DNA of 64,000 nt from Halosimplex halophilum (lineage in GTDB: Archaea; Halobacteriota; Halobacteria; Halobacteriales; Haloarculaceae), in NCBI RefSeq assembly GCF_004698125.1, contig NZ_ML214298.1, positions 558,001 through 622,000 of the forward strand. The letters run 5' to 3'. Positions 7,292 to 15,065 of this stretch are shown in pieces. Positions within the stretch are counted from its first letter, which is position 1, and each line of letters opens with the position of its first letter. The notes below the pieces were generated by a model. It did no database searches. It was not told where the DNA came from and saw only the letters and a program-made list of their open reading frames with translations. A program made the translations under genes and the position numbers.

Positions 7292-8775
7292 TGGGGCTTC
7301 GCAGCCGCCTCGACGCGCTGTTCAAGGGCCCCGAGGACTTCGACCTCACGTCGGGGGGGATCGGCAAGCCCCTCTTTTTCCTCGCGATGCCGATCGTCGT
7401 CACGAACCTCTTCCAGACGGCCTACAACCTGGCGGACACGTTCTGGCTCGGCCAGTACAGCACGGACGCGCTGGCGGCGATCAGCTTCGCGTTCCCGATG
7501 GTGTTCTTACTCATCTCCTTCGGGACCGGCATCTCCGTCGCCGGCAGCGTCCTCGTCGCGCAGTTCACCGGCGCCGGCGAGCCCCGGGAGGCCGAGTACG
7601 CCGCCTCCCAGACGGTCACGTTCGCGGCGGTCGTGTCGCTGGTCCTGGGCGTCGTCGGCTACTTCGTCGTCGGGGAGTTCCTCTCGCTGATGGGCGCCTC
7701 GGCGGACGTGTTGCCGCTGGCGTCGAGCTACATGGAGGTCATCTCGCTGGGCCTGCTCTTCATGTTCGGCTTCTTCGTGTTCATCGCGCTCATGCGGGGC
7801 TACGGCGACACGGTCACGCCCATGCTCGTGATGTTCGGGTCGGTCGTCCTCAACATCGTCCTCGACCCGTTCCTGATCTTCGGGTGGACCGTCGTCGAGA
7901 ACGCACCGCTCGTCGGGACGGTGAGCTTCCCCGAACTCGGGATCCAGGGGGCGGCCATCGCGACCGTGTTCTCCCGCGGGCTCGCGCTGGCCGTCGGCCT
8001 GGCGATCATGTTCCGCGGCGAGCGCGGCGTCCAGATCCACGTCCGCGACATGGCCCCCGACCTCTCGTATCTCCGCCGGCTGGTCCGGATCGGCCTCCCG
8101 GCGTCGGTCGAGGGGATGGGCCGGGCGCTGTCGATGAACCTGCTTCTGTTCGTCGTCGCGATGTTCCCCGACCCCGTCGTCTCCGCCTACGGCATCGGGA
8201 CGCGCGTCTTCTCGGTGATCGTCCTGCCGGCCATCGCCGTCGCCCGCGGCGTGGAGACGATGACAGGCCAGAACGTGGGCGCCGACAGGCCCGACCGCGC
8301 GGAGGCGGCGGCGAACCTCGCGGCGAAGGTGCTGTTCGGCGTCCTCACCCTCGCGGGGGTCGCCGTGTTCCTCGCCCCGGAGCCGATCGTCTCGGTGTTC
8401 GTCGGCGCCGACCAGGCCGACGCCGACCGCGTGGTCGAGGTCGGCGCCCAGTTCCTCCGCTACGTCGCGCTGACCTTCGGGTTCATCGGGATCACCCGGG
8501 CCTACACCGGGAGCTTCCGCGGCGCCGGCCGGACGCTCACCGCCGCGGCCATCTCCGTCCTGATGCTCGGCGTCGTCCGGTTCCCGATCGCCTGGTTCGC
8601 CGCCGGCCCGCTCGGCGAGGCGGGGATCTGGCTCTCGTTCGCCGTCTCGAACGTCGTCGGCGCGGCCGTCGCCGTCCTCTGGTACCGCCGCGGCACCTGG
8701 AAGGGGACCGAGCTGACCGAGGAGAACGTCGACATCGACGCGGCGGCCGCCGAGCCCTCGGCGGGTGACGACTGA
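7291..8775 (+). CDS. MATE family efflux transporter
   Basis: A 494-aa membrane protein with 12 predicted helices in two six-helix halves, the multidrug and toxin extrusion fold that exports cationic compounds using Na+ or H+ gradients. Recognisable features are the N-terminal LAMPIVVTNLFQTAYNLADT with FWLGQYSTDALAAIS, the VALMRG-like FIALMRGYGDTVTPM at about residue 165, and the equivalent RAYTGSFRGAGRT at about 400 in the second half. The acidic C-terminal tail (about 475-494) is cytoplasmic. It is translationally coupled to the preceding TetR gene and followed after 5 bases by a polyprenyl-synthase-like gene in the same operon. Confidence 0.94.
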   Translation: MGLRSRLDALFKGPEDFDLTSGGIGKPLFFLAMPIVVTNLFQTAYNLADTFWLGQYSTDALAAISFAFPMVFLLISFGTGISVAGSVLVAQFTGAGEPREAEYAASQTVTFAAVVSLVLGVVGYFVVGEFLSLMGASADVLPLASSYMEVISLGLLFMFGFFVFIALMRGYGDTVTPMLVMFGSVVLNIVLDPFLIFGWTVVENAPLVGTVSFPELGIQGAAIATVFSRGLALAVGLAIMFRGERGVQIHVRDMAPDLSYLRRLVRIGLPASVEGMGRALSMNLLLFVVAMFPDPVVSAYGIGTRVFSVIVLPAIAVARGVETMTGQNVGADRPDRAEAAANLAAKVLFGVLTLAGVAVFLAPEPIVSVFVGADQADADRVVEVGAQFLRYVALTFGFIGITRAYTGSFRGAGRTLTAAAISVLMLGVVRFPIAWFAAGPLGEAGIWLSFAVSNVVGAAVAVLWYRRGTWKGTELTEENVDIDAAAAEPSAGDD

Positions 8776-8780
8776 CGCCC

Positions 8781-9569
8781 ATGGGCGGGAGTGTCGTCTC
8801 GCGGTCGGCGGTCGAAGCGCGGCTCGAAGCGGGGCTGAGCGGGCCCGACGGGGACGCTCCCGCGCTCGCGCGGGAGGCGGTCGACGCCGCCGACGACCGC
8901 TGGTACGGCCGGCTGGTCGGCGGCGCCTACCGGTCGCTGGCGGACGGCCCGGACCCCGACCGGGTCGTCCCCGCCGCGGCGGCGGTCGAACTCCTCCGGG
9001 GGTACTGCCGGATCCGGCGGGACCTGCTCGTCCAGTTCGCCGACCGGTGCCCGCACTCGTCCACCCGTGACGAGGTCGCCGCGCTGCTCGCGGGCGACCA
9101 CCTCGCCGCCGCGGCGTACTCGACGCTGACCGCCGTCGACGACCCGGCGGTCGGCGACTGCGTCGGACCGTTCGCGGACGCGTTCGAAGCCCTCACCGGC
9201 GCGCTCGCGACTACCTTCGCGGAGCCGGTCGGCCCCGCCCTCGACCCGGTCGCGTCCATCGAACGGACCGCCGGTCGGATCGGCGAGTGCGCCGCCGTCC
9301 TCGGTGGGCGACTGGCCGGGGCGGGCGACCGCCGCCTCGACGGCCTCACGCGGGCCGGCCGCTGCTTCGCCGCGGCCCGAGCGGCCCGGGCGGCGCGCGA
9401 ACGCGACGGCCGTTCGGCGGCGGTAGCCGCCCCCGAACTCCCGGCGGAGCGACTCGACGACTACGCGGCCCGCCGACGGACGGACGGGTACCGAGCGCTC
9501 GGGGACCTCCCGCCGACCGTGGACGCATCGCCGCTCCGCCGCGTCGCCGACGACCGGCGGGAGGACTGA
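8781..9569 (+). CDS. Degenerate polyprenyl-synthase-like protein
   Basis: A 262-aa all-helical, Ala-rich protein. The central segment AALLAGDHLAAAAYSTL resembles the 'AILAGDALLA' helix of trans-polyprenyl diphosphate synthases, and VVPAAAAVELLRGYCRIRRDLLVQF fits the helix that normally ends in the first Asp-rich motif. The catalytic DDxxD motifs themselves are not present (the expected site reads CPHSSTRDEVA), so I expect a non-catalytic relative or scaffold rather than an active synthase. It lies 5 bases after the MATE gene and is surely cotranscribed with the TetR-MATE pair. The family assignment rests on one motif and the overall helical pattern and is moderate. Confidence 0.75.
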   Translation: MGGSVVSRSAVEARLEAGLSGPDGDAPALAREAVDAADDRWYGRLVGGAYRSLADGPDPDRVVPAAAAVELLRGYCRIRRDLLVQFADRCPHSSTRDEVAALLAGDHLAAAAYSTLTAVDDPAVGDCVGPFADAFEALTGALATTFAEPVGPALDPVASIERTAGRIGECAAVLGGRLAGAGDRRLDGLTRAGRCFAAARAARAARERDGRSAAVAAPELPAERLDDYAARRRTDGYRALGDLPPTVDASPLRRVADDRRED

Positions 9570-9607
9570 CCGAACGACCCCGCCACCGGACGGTCGACCG
9601 CCGCCGC

Positions 9608-9754
9608 TCAGAGTCGGTCGGCCAGCCAGAGAACGATCAGCACGGGCGCGACCGGCAGCAACAGCGCGAACAGCGGAACCGCGATCAGGTACCCGATGGT
9701 CGTCATCTCGGTGTTCGACCTGTCCGGTCGCCGCGGACTGACGGATCTCGCCAT
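9608..9754 (-). CDS. Small single-span membrane protein
   Basis: A 48-aa protein: a short basic N-terminus (MARSVSPRRPDRSNTEM) then one long hydrophobic stretch TIGYLIAVPLFALLLPVAPV continuing to LWLADRL. The pattern MxTIGYxIA..LLLP..P...LWL matches a family of tiny conserved haloarchaeal membrane proteins (possibly DUF7535, from memory). A TATA-like AGTTTTTCG lies about 29 bases upstream of the ATG and an inverted repeat lies directly behind it, which supports an expressed gene. Function unknown. Confidence 0.65.
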   Translation of the reverse strand: MARSVSPRRPDRSNTEMTTIGYLIAVPLFALLLPVAPVLIVLWLADRL

Positions 9755-9788
9755 GTCCGAACGAAAGGCCCGGCCGAACGAAAAACTA

Positions 9789-9802
9789 ACTGATCGGTCA
9801 GT
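9789..9802. promoter_or_regulatory. Imperfect palindrome behind the TATA box of the small membrane gene
   Basis: ACTGATCGGTCAGT reads the same on both strands at 12 of 14 positions and is preceded by ACTA, giving a site similar to the ACTAACTAGTTAGT palindrome at 6661. It lies 35-48 bases upstream of the start at 9754, abutting the presumed TATA element (9779-9787). A TetR-class site is the likely reading. Confidence 0.45.
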
Positions 9803-10084
9803 CCCGGGCGGGAAAAAGACGGGTCGGCCCTCGGAACTGGGAAGGGAATACACAAAACGAGTCTCAAGGGGCACAGATGGACGGTTTCGACCGGTCGGAT
9901 GTCCACAGTCCCGTTCCCGGAGGTAACCGTTCGGTAAGCTAGGTCGCTCGAAGACCGCGGCTGTCGCCGCTCGACGGTCGCGGGTGGACGGCGTCGCCGG
10001 CGCGCGGGTCGCTCGCGAGCGGGTGCGACGAACTCCCGCGAGTCGGTCGCGTTCACCGACCGGGGGCGGCCGGCGGTTTCAACA

Positions 10085-10092
10085 GCTATACA
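10085..10092 (+). promoter_or_regulatory. TATA box for the gene at 10118
   Basis: GCTATACA is an AT-rich element in a GC-rich context, centred about 29 bases before the ATG, as expected for a leaderless haloarchaeal mRNA. Confidence 0.6.
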
Positions 10093-10117
10093 AACGCCGC
10101 CGGGAAACAGGCGGCCG

Positions 10118-11413
10118 ATGCATTCCGGATCGGGCTCGCCCGCGGCTCCGCTCGGCGCCGCCGCGCGGTGGGCGTCGGAGCGCGACCAGTTGCCGCTGTC
10201 GCTCCGCGCGGTCGCCCGGTTCTACGCGCGGACGGGCGAACTCGACCTCACGGCGCTGCGGATCAAGTCGTGGGTCGACGACACGCTCGCGGAGTTCCTC
10301 GCGGACGCCTACGGCGCCATCGAGGCCGAACTGGAGCGCGAGCTCGGCTACGACGAGGTCGACTTCCGCTACGAGACGAAGCTGACGCTCCCGGTCGAGC
10401 TGACGCTGGGCTATCTCTACCGCCGGGCGCTCGACGACTGCGACGGCTACAACCCGGTCACCGGCGAGCCCGCGCGGTCGACCGGGGACGCCGTCCGGTC
10501 GCTCGTCGGCGGGGCCAACCCGGCCCGCCGCGAGCGGCTGCGACGCGAGGCGAGCGAACAGGTCGAGTTCGTCGGCCGCGTCGAGCGGGTCGCCCGCCTC
10601 TGTACGGAGGCGCTGCTCGACGGCGACATGCGCGACGCGATCAACGACGAGGAGTTCGAGGACTTCGAGACGGACCCGCCGCTGGACGACGCCGAGCGCG
10701 AGCGAGCCGCCCGGATCGCCCAGTCCCGGCTGCGCGAGCGCGTCGAGGCCCAGATGGCCGGGTTCCCCGACGCGGTCCGGGAGGCCTACGAGGCGGCCGT
10801 CGCGGAGTCGAACACCCACCAGGCCGACGACGAGCACTTCCGGGCGCTGATGGCGCGGGCGCTCGGCGAGGGCGGGAGCGACGGCGAGGCGGACGCCGAC
10901 GGCGGGACGGCCCCGGTCGCCGACGATCCCGCCGAGGCCGTCGAGCGCATCGAGGCCGAATACAAGTACGCGGAGTTCGACGGCGAGGCCGGGACGCTGA
11001 CCGCGGCGGAGCGGGAGTGGCCCTACTGCAAGACCCAGTACGAGCGGGTCGGCGTCATCTACGAGGGGATGATCGAGATGTTCCGGGCCGCGGACATCCG
11101 GATCGAGCCCGCCTTCGAGCACGCGGTCGTCCTCGCGATCATCGGCGCGCAGGTGTGGCTCGACGACGTGGACGACTTCGCGGCCGACCGCGCGGAGACG
11201 CAACTGACGCCGGTCACCGCCGAGTACGTCGTCGCAGACTCCGAGCGGGAGGCCTACGACCGCGTCGTCGACGTCTCCTCGCTGTACCTCGACCGGGCGA
11301 TCGAGTACGCCGTCGACTCCGAGTCCATCCTGACGGGGATCGCCGCCGAGTACATCTACCTCTCGGGCGACCCCGGCGCCCTCCCCGGGAGTCCGGACGG
11401 CGGCGACCGATAG
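10118..11413 (+). CDS. Unrecognised acidic helical protein
   Basis: A 431-aa protein that I cannot assign to a family. It is predicted mostly helical, acidic and soluble, without signal peptide or membrane helix. Visible landmarks: FYARTGELDLTALRIKSWVDDTL (about 30-55), a Glu/Arg-rich segment LDDAERERAARIAQSRLRERVEAQMAGF (about 190-218), a low-complexity linker near 250-270 (GEGGSDGEADADGGTAPVADD), and EWPYCKTQYERVGVIYEGMIEMF (about 300-322) that looks like a folded-domain core. Codon use and acidic composition match true neighbours, and a TATA box sits at the right distance, so the gene is real. It stands alone between divergent and convergent neighbours; context gives no function. Confidence 0.85.
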   Translation: MHSGSGSPAAPLGAAARWASERDQLPLSLRAVARFYARTGELDLTALRIKSWVDDTLAEFLADAYGAIEAELERELGYDEVDFRYETKLTLPVELTLGYLYRRALDDCDGYNPVTGEPARSTGDAVRSLVGGANPARRERLRREASEQVEFVGRVERVARLCTEALLDGDMRDAINDEEFEDFETDPPLDDAERERAARIAQSRLRERVEAQMAGFPDAVREAYEAAVAESNTHQADDEHFRALMARALGEGGSDGEADADGGTAPVADDPAEAVERIEAEYKYAEFDGEAGTLTAAEREWPYCKTQYERVGVIYEGMIEMFRAADIRIEPAFEHAVVLAIIGAQVWLDDVDDFAADRAETQLTPVTAEYVVADSEREAYDRVVDVSSLYLDRAIEYAVDSESILTGIAAEYIYLSGDPGALPGSPDGGDR

Positions 11414-11455
11414 TCCTGCCCTCCGCTCGGTCCGCTGTCGCTCGGTCCGCCGCGC

Positions 11456-12763
11456 TCACCGGGACACGGAGAGCTTCGAGAGACTCAGGTGTCGAACCCG
11501 TTGCGGTTCGGGGTCGGCGTCCGAGAGCGCGGCCGCGACGCGAGCGCAGCAGGCGTCGAGGGCGTCGTCGCCGTCATCGGCGAGAGCGGCTTCCAGGCGA
11601 CCGGTCGCGTCGGCGTCCATCCCCGAGAGCAGCGCTCGGGTCCGGTCGGCGGGGTCGCCGGTCGAACCGTCCGATCGCCCGGGCCCGGCCGGGACGACCG
11701 CGGGCAGGGCGCCGAAACAGAGCGCGAGGGCGGCCAGCAGCGCGCGCTCGGCGGCGGCCTCGGGGTCGTCGACGCCCGGCGCCGTCCGGAGGTAGCGGGC
11801 GGCGGCCGTCCCCGCGGGGTCGACCTCGGCGTCGAACCACGACCGGATGTCGGCGGCGGACGGGGCGACCCCGAGCGCCTCGACGGCGCGGGCGCAGACC
11901 TCGACCTCCTCGTCGGCAACGTCGTGGAAGCAGTCCCCGACGACGACCGTGTCGGCCCCCGCGTCGAGCATCGCCCGCGTCTTCTCGCGGTCGTCGATCC
12001 CGCCGCCGTACCAGACGCGGGCGCCGTTGACCGACTCCGAGACTGCGCGGAGCACGTCGGCGGCCTCGTCGCCGCCGTAGGTACCCGAGTACTCGACGTA
12101 GACGACCTCGCTGTCGAGGTGGCGGTCGGCGACCATCGCCCGCTCCCGCGCGGTCGCCGGCGAGAGCACGTCCGACTCGTCGACGCCGCTGCGGCGGGCC
12201 GCCGCACTCGACGGGTTCTGGACGATGTACGCCTCGAAGACGGCCGCCTCCAGCAGCCACGAGGTGGCGAGGTCGGCGAGCGGGTCGCCGACCGCCCGGT
12301 AGAGCGGGCCGGGGAGCCTCTCGCGGAGCAGGCCGGGGACCATCTCGTCGCGGAGGTAGGCCAGCCCCTCGCCGAGCGTGCCGACCAGCGCCTCGGTCTC
12401 GCCGTTGAGCACCTCCGGAAGCGCGAGGAACGCGGCCAGCTCGCGGGTCCGCTCGGTGACGTGGCGGGCCTCGCTGGGCTCGTGGAACGCAGGGACGGGC
12501 GCGCGGGCCAGCAGGCGGAACGTCTCCTCGGTGTTCTCGGCGGTGACGGCGCTCGACCCGCCGACGGAGACGGCGTCGGTGTGCCGGAGGTAGAGCGGAT
12601 AGGCGACCGGCAGCGGCTTCGCAGTCTCCGGGTCGACCTTCGTGACGTGGCGCCAGTCGGCGGGAACCGGGTTGGCGTCGACCGGGAGGAGCGTCTCCGC
12701 GCCGACGCCGGCCGCGGCGGCGACCGTTCGCAGCGAGCGGGCGAGCGACGAACCGAGCGACAT
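11456..12763 (-). CDS. Enlarged geranylgeranylglyceryl-phosphate synthase family protein
   Basis: A 435-aa protein. Residues about 38-285 follow the GGGP synthase/PcrB TIM barrel, the prenyltransferase making the first ether bond of archaeal lipids: HVTKVDPE, DAVSVGGSSAVT, AYIVQNPSSAAAR, VVYVEYSGTYGG, VWYGGGIDD and ADTVVVGDCF appear in order. Canonical enzymes are about 220-250 aa; here there is an extra helical segment before AYIVQNP and a C-terminal extension of ~145 residues (WFDAEVDPAGTAAARYL... to the end) with two cysteines (DACCARV). The usual phosphate-loop 'PG' after the GGS strand reads AFHEPSEA instead. It could be a second, divergent paralogue rather than the main lipid enzyme. 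TATA-like GTTTAACC lies ~29 bases upstream of the chosen ATG. Confidence 0.85.
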   Translation of the reverse strand: MSLGSSLARSLRTVAAAAGVGAETLLPVDANPVPADWRHVTKVDPETAKPLPVAYPLYLRHTDAVSVGGSSAVTAENTEETFRLLARAPVPAFHEPSEARHVTERTRELAAFLALPEVLNGETEALVGTLGEGLAYLRDEMVPGLLRERLPGPLYRAVGDPLADLATSWLLEAAVFEAYIVQNPSSAAARRSGVDESDVLSPATARERAMVADRHLDSEVVYVEYSGTYGGDEAADVLRAVSESVNGARVWYGGGIDDREKTRAMLDAGADTVVVGDCFHDVADEEVEVCARAVEALGVAPSAADIRSWFDAEVDPAGTAAARYLRTAPGVDDPEAAAERALLAALALCFGALPAVVPAGPGRSDGSTGDPADRTRALLSGMDADATGRLEAALADDGDDALDACCARVAAALSDADPEPQRVRHLSLSKLSVSR

Positions 12764-12837
12764 ACCGACGGGATGGCGGCTATCGCAGGTTAAACTCCCG
12801 ATCGCCGTGCCGCACCCGCGGGCGGATCCGGGCGGCC

Positions 12838-12890
12838 ACTCGCGGGGCGGCCACCCGGACGCTCGCGGGTGACCCCCGAACACTCGCGGG
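12838..12890. repeat. Three direct repeats of CTCGCGGG
   Basis: CTCGCGGG occurs at 12839, 12862 and 12883 (spacing 23 and 21 bases, about two helical turns), with similar flanks. They lie 75-130 bases upstream of the GGGP-synthase-like gene. They could be a cooperative binding site or simply a low-complexity tract. Confidence 0.35.
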
Positions 12891-13081
12891 TGGCGAACCG
12901 GGTCACCGGCGGCGATCCCGCCAGTGCGTCGTCGGGCACGGCGGCCCCCGGGCGCCGACGGGACAAGACTTATACCGGAATGCCCCTCAGTGCTACCCGT
13001 CCGCACACACGGACACTGAAGCCATCCACTCCGTTCGGGGGCCACCCCGAACCCGCCCCACCCCACCGTTCGTTGTTTCGC

Positions 13082-13111
13082 GGCGGGCCCTGCCCGGGCC
13101 CGCCTCGTTTT
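13082..13111 (+). terminator. Terminator-like hairpin followed by a T-run
   Basis: A 9-bp perfect GC stem (GGCGGGCCC, loop TGCCC, GGGCCCGCC) followed at 13105 by TCGTTTTC. It sits inside the TRAM leader, 150 bases before the start codon, so it could end a short RNA or attenuate the gene. Confidence 0.5.
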
Positions 13112-13258
13112 CACACCGACCAGCCGGCGTGCCGCCGTTCGCCGGCGGTTCGGAGTCCGGTGCACGCCCGTCCACGACCGCGGACGGGCCCGTCCTGTCG
13201 CTCGACACACGATAGAACCAAGTGCGACGGCCGCTTGCGTGGGCGGTAGACGCCACGA

Positions 13259-13705
13259 ATGGAGATCTCCGACCAGCTTCGTTGTCTGTTTTCGGCGCGG
13301 ATCGAGGAACGGGACGGGTCCTACGTCGTCGAGGTCCCGAAACGAGAGATCAGGACCGGTTCGGTCGCGGCCGGCGACACGTATCGCGTTGCGCTGGTCC
13401 CGTCGCCGTCCGACGGCGACGACGGCGAGCGAGCGGCGACCGGCGACGCGACGCGAACCGAGCGTCCCGACCGGGGGACCGAGGACCGCTCGGGACGGTC
13501 GCCGCCGGTCGAGGAGGGGGAGGAGCGGACCGTCGAGATCGAGGACATCGGCGAGCAGGGCGACGGGATCACGCGCGTCGAGCGGGGGTTCGTCGTCATC
13601 GTGCCGGACACCGACCAGGGCGAACGCGTCACCGTCGAGATCACGGACGTACGCGAGAACGTCGCCTTCGCCGAGGTCGTCGAGCGACGGAGCTACTACG
13701 AGTAG
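13259..13705 (+). CDS. TRAM domain protein (RNA-binding)
   Basis: A 148-aa protein. The C-terminal ~60 residues (about 88-146) are a TRAM beta-barrel: VEIEDIGEQGDGITRVERGF, VVIVPDTDQGERV, VEITDVRENVAFAEVV, the RNA-binding module also found in tRNA methylthiotransferases and in archaeal single-domain TRAM RNA chaperones. The N-terminal part (MEISDQLRCLFSARIEERDG, VEVPKREIRTGSVAAGDTYRVAL) is a second small beta-like element typical of the haloarchaeal members, separated from TRAM by an acidic linker. Likely acts on cellular RNA in the cytoplasm. The structured leader ahead of it makes autoregulation by its own mRNA an attractive idea, but that is inference. Confidence 0.9.
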   Translation: MEISDQLRCLFSARIEERDGSYVVEVPKREIRTGSVAAGDTYRVALVPSPSDGDDGERAATGDATRTERPDRGTEDRSGRSPPVEEGEERTVEIEDIGEQGDGITRVERGFVVIVPDTDQGERVTVEITDVRENVAFAEVVERRSYYE

Positions 13706-13805
13706 TCGCAGGCGGCGACCCGACTCCCGAGCCGATCCCTGCCGGACAGTACCACGCATCCGTCTCCGGAGCAAGTGACAAGTGGCTATCGTGTGGACGG
13801 GGTGT

Positions 13806-15065
13806 ATGTCCAGTGACATCGCGGCGGGGACCACCCACAGCGTCGAGGTCGTGTCGGTCACGGACGGCGACACGGTCGACGTGCGTTTCGACGACGGCAC
13901 GGTGGAGGAGGTCCGCGTCATCGGCATCGACACGCCCGAGACCGGGGAGAACCGGCGGTTCGAGCGCGTCCAGGAGTGGCGGGGCGTGGGGGACCCGGAG
14001 ACGCTCGTCGCGTACGGCGAGCGCGCGTCGGCGTTCGCCCGCGAGCGGCTGGCCGGCGAGACGGTGACGCTGTCGTTCGACCCGAGCGAGCCGGTCAGGG
14101 GGACCTACGGCCGGCTGCTCGGGTACCTCGAGTACGAGGCCGACGGCGAGCGGTCCTTCTACAACCGCGAGGTCGTCGCCGCGGGGTACGCGCGGGCCTA
14201 CCACTCCGGCGTGACGACCCACGACGCGCTGGCCCGGGCCGAGTCCGACGCCCGCGAGGCCGGCCGCGGGCTCTGGGCCGAGAGCGACCCCGGATCGACG
14301 GAGCCGGTCCGGGACGACCCCGTCGAGGAGCTGTTCGTCCCTCGCCCGTCGAGCGTGCGGCGGGCCGACGGGAAGCTGCCCGGCGAGCGCGCGCCGGTCC
14401 GGGCCGAGCCGACGGCCGAACAGGCCCCGACGGAGTCGAGCGCGGTGGAATACGGGGACCAGATCCCGCTGGTCGGGGTCGACCGCGACGCCCGCGTCGC
14501 GGTCGTCGGCGGCCTGCTGGTGAACGAGGCCTACGAGGAGGCCGAGGGGTTCGGGGTCGACACGAGCGGCTACGGACAGTTCCCGTTCCTGACGAACCTG
14601 CTCGACCGGCTGGCCGACCGCGAGGGCGCGGTGCTGGTCGACGGCGGCCACGGCGGGTTCGGCGTCGACTACGCGCTGTCGGCGGAGGACGCCGCCTACT
14701 ACCGGCGGTACCTGGAGGGGCAGGGACTCGCGTTCCTCCAGCGCAACCGGCTGGGAAGCGAGTTTCTCGACCGCGGACGGGCGCTGGTCGTGACGCCGCC
14801 GGTGGGGCCGTTCGGGCCCGCCGAACTCGACAGGGTCCGCGCGTTCCGCGACGACGGCGGGAGCGTCGTCCTGCTGGGGAGCGCGGCGGCGCCCGCCTAC
14901 GCGCGGGCGAACCTGAACGGGGTCGCGGCGGCGCTGGGCTCGGACCTGCGGCTCAACGCCGACGCGGTGCGGGACGCCGAACACAGCCTCGACGGCGACG
15001 AGCGGCTGGTGACGACGCGGCGGTTCGAGCGGTCGCTGCCGCTGTTCGGCGCGTACGAGGGGTGA
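13806..15065 (+). CDS. Thermonuclease (SNase) domain fused to DUF4350
   Basis: A 419-aa fusion. Residues about 8-165 are a staphylococcal-nuclease OB-fold: VTDGDTVDVRF (metal Asp), VRVIGIDTPET (Arg plus Asp-Thr-x-Glu) and VRGTYGRLLGYLEY (second catalytic Arg), with an inserted FERVQEWRGVGDPETL loop. It would cleave DNA or RNA. After a linker rich in Pro/Ala/Glu, residues about 225-419 resemble DUF4350 (VAVVGGLLVNEAYEE, AVLVDGGHGG, ALVVTPPVGPF, GGSVVLLGSAAAP), a Rossmann-like domain often in membrane-associated proteins. I chose the ATG at 13806; an in-frame GTG at 13782 adds only eight residues and no proper signal. No membrane helix is present. Confidence 0.85.
   Translation: MSSDIAAGTTHSVEVVSVTDGDTVDVRFDDGTVEEVRVIGIDTPETGENRRFERVQEWRGVGDPETLVAYGERASAFARERLAGETVTLSFDPSEPVRGTYGRLLGYLEYEADGERSFYNREVVAAGYARAYHSGVTTHDALARAESDAREAGRGLWAESDPGSTEPVRDDPVEELFVPRPSSVRRADGKLPGERAPVRAEPTAEQAPTESSAVEYGDQIPLVGVDRDARVAVVGGLLVNEAYEEAEGFGVDTSGYGQFPFLTNLLDRLADREGAVLVDGGHGGFGVDYALSAEDAAYYRRYLEGQGLAFLQRNRLGSEFLDRGRALVVTPPVGPFGPAELDRVRAFRDDGGSVVLLGSAAAPAYARANLNGVAAALGSDLRLNADAVRDAEHSLDGDERLVTTRRFERSLPLFGAYEG

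Larger units (their letters stand above)
9755..10117. other. 363-base intergenic region between divergent genes
   Basis: Holds the promoter/operator of the minus-strand small membrane gene at its left end and a leaderless-type promoter for the plus-strand 431-aa protein at its right end. The middle (about 9880-10080) is GC-rich with no open frame of coding character and no RNA gene that I can recognise. Confidence 0.6.
12764..13258 (+). promoter_or_regulatory. Promoter and hairpin-rich 5' leader of the TRAM gene (candidate ncRNA/attenuator)
   Basis: A 495-base gap without a coding frame. A TATA element (ACTTATACC, about 12968-12976) predicts a transcript starting near 13000, some 260 bases before the TRAM start, which is very long for a haloarchaeon. 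The predicted leader contains consecutive perfect hairpins: GTCCG/CGGAC (12999-13014), GTTCGGGG/CCCCGAAC with a 4-base loop (13033-13052), GGCGGGCCC/GGGCCCGCC (13082-13104), CCGCCG/CGGCGG (13132-13148) and GCCCGTCC/GGACGGGC (13166-13189). The third is followed by TCGTTTTC and looks like an intrinsic terminator. So this is either a small RNA of about 110 bases or an attenuator-like leader. Confidence 0.6.

Noticed and set aside
12869-13249. Open frame of 126 codons in the TRAM leader
   Set aside because: Very Arg/Pro/His-rich, not acidic, and it runs through all the hairpins; interpreted as non-coding.
13782-13805. GTG start at 13782 giving a lipobox-like N-terminus to the nuclease
   Set aside because: Only seven residues precede the cysteine (TGC), too short for a signal peptide; the ATG at 13806 is preferred.
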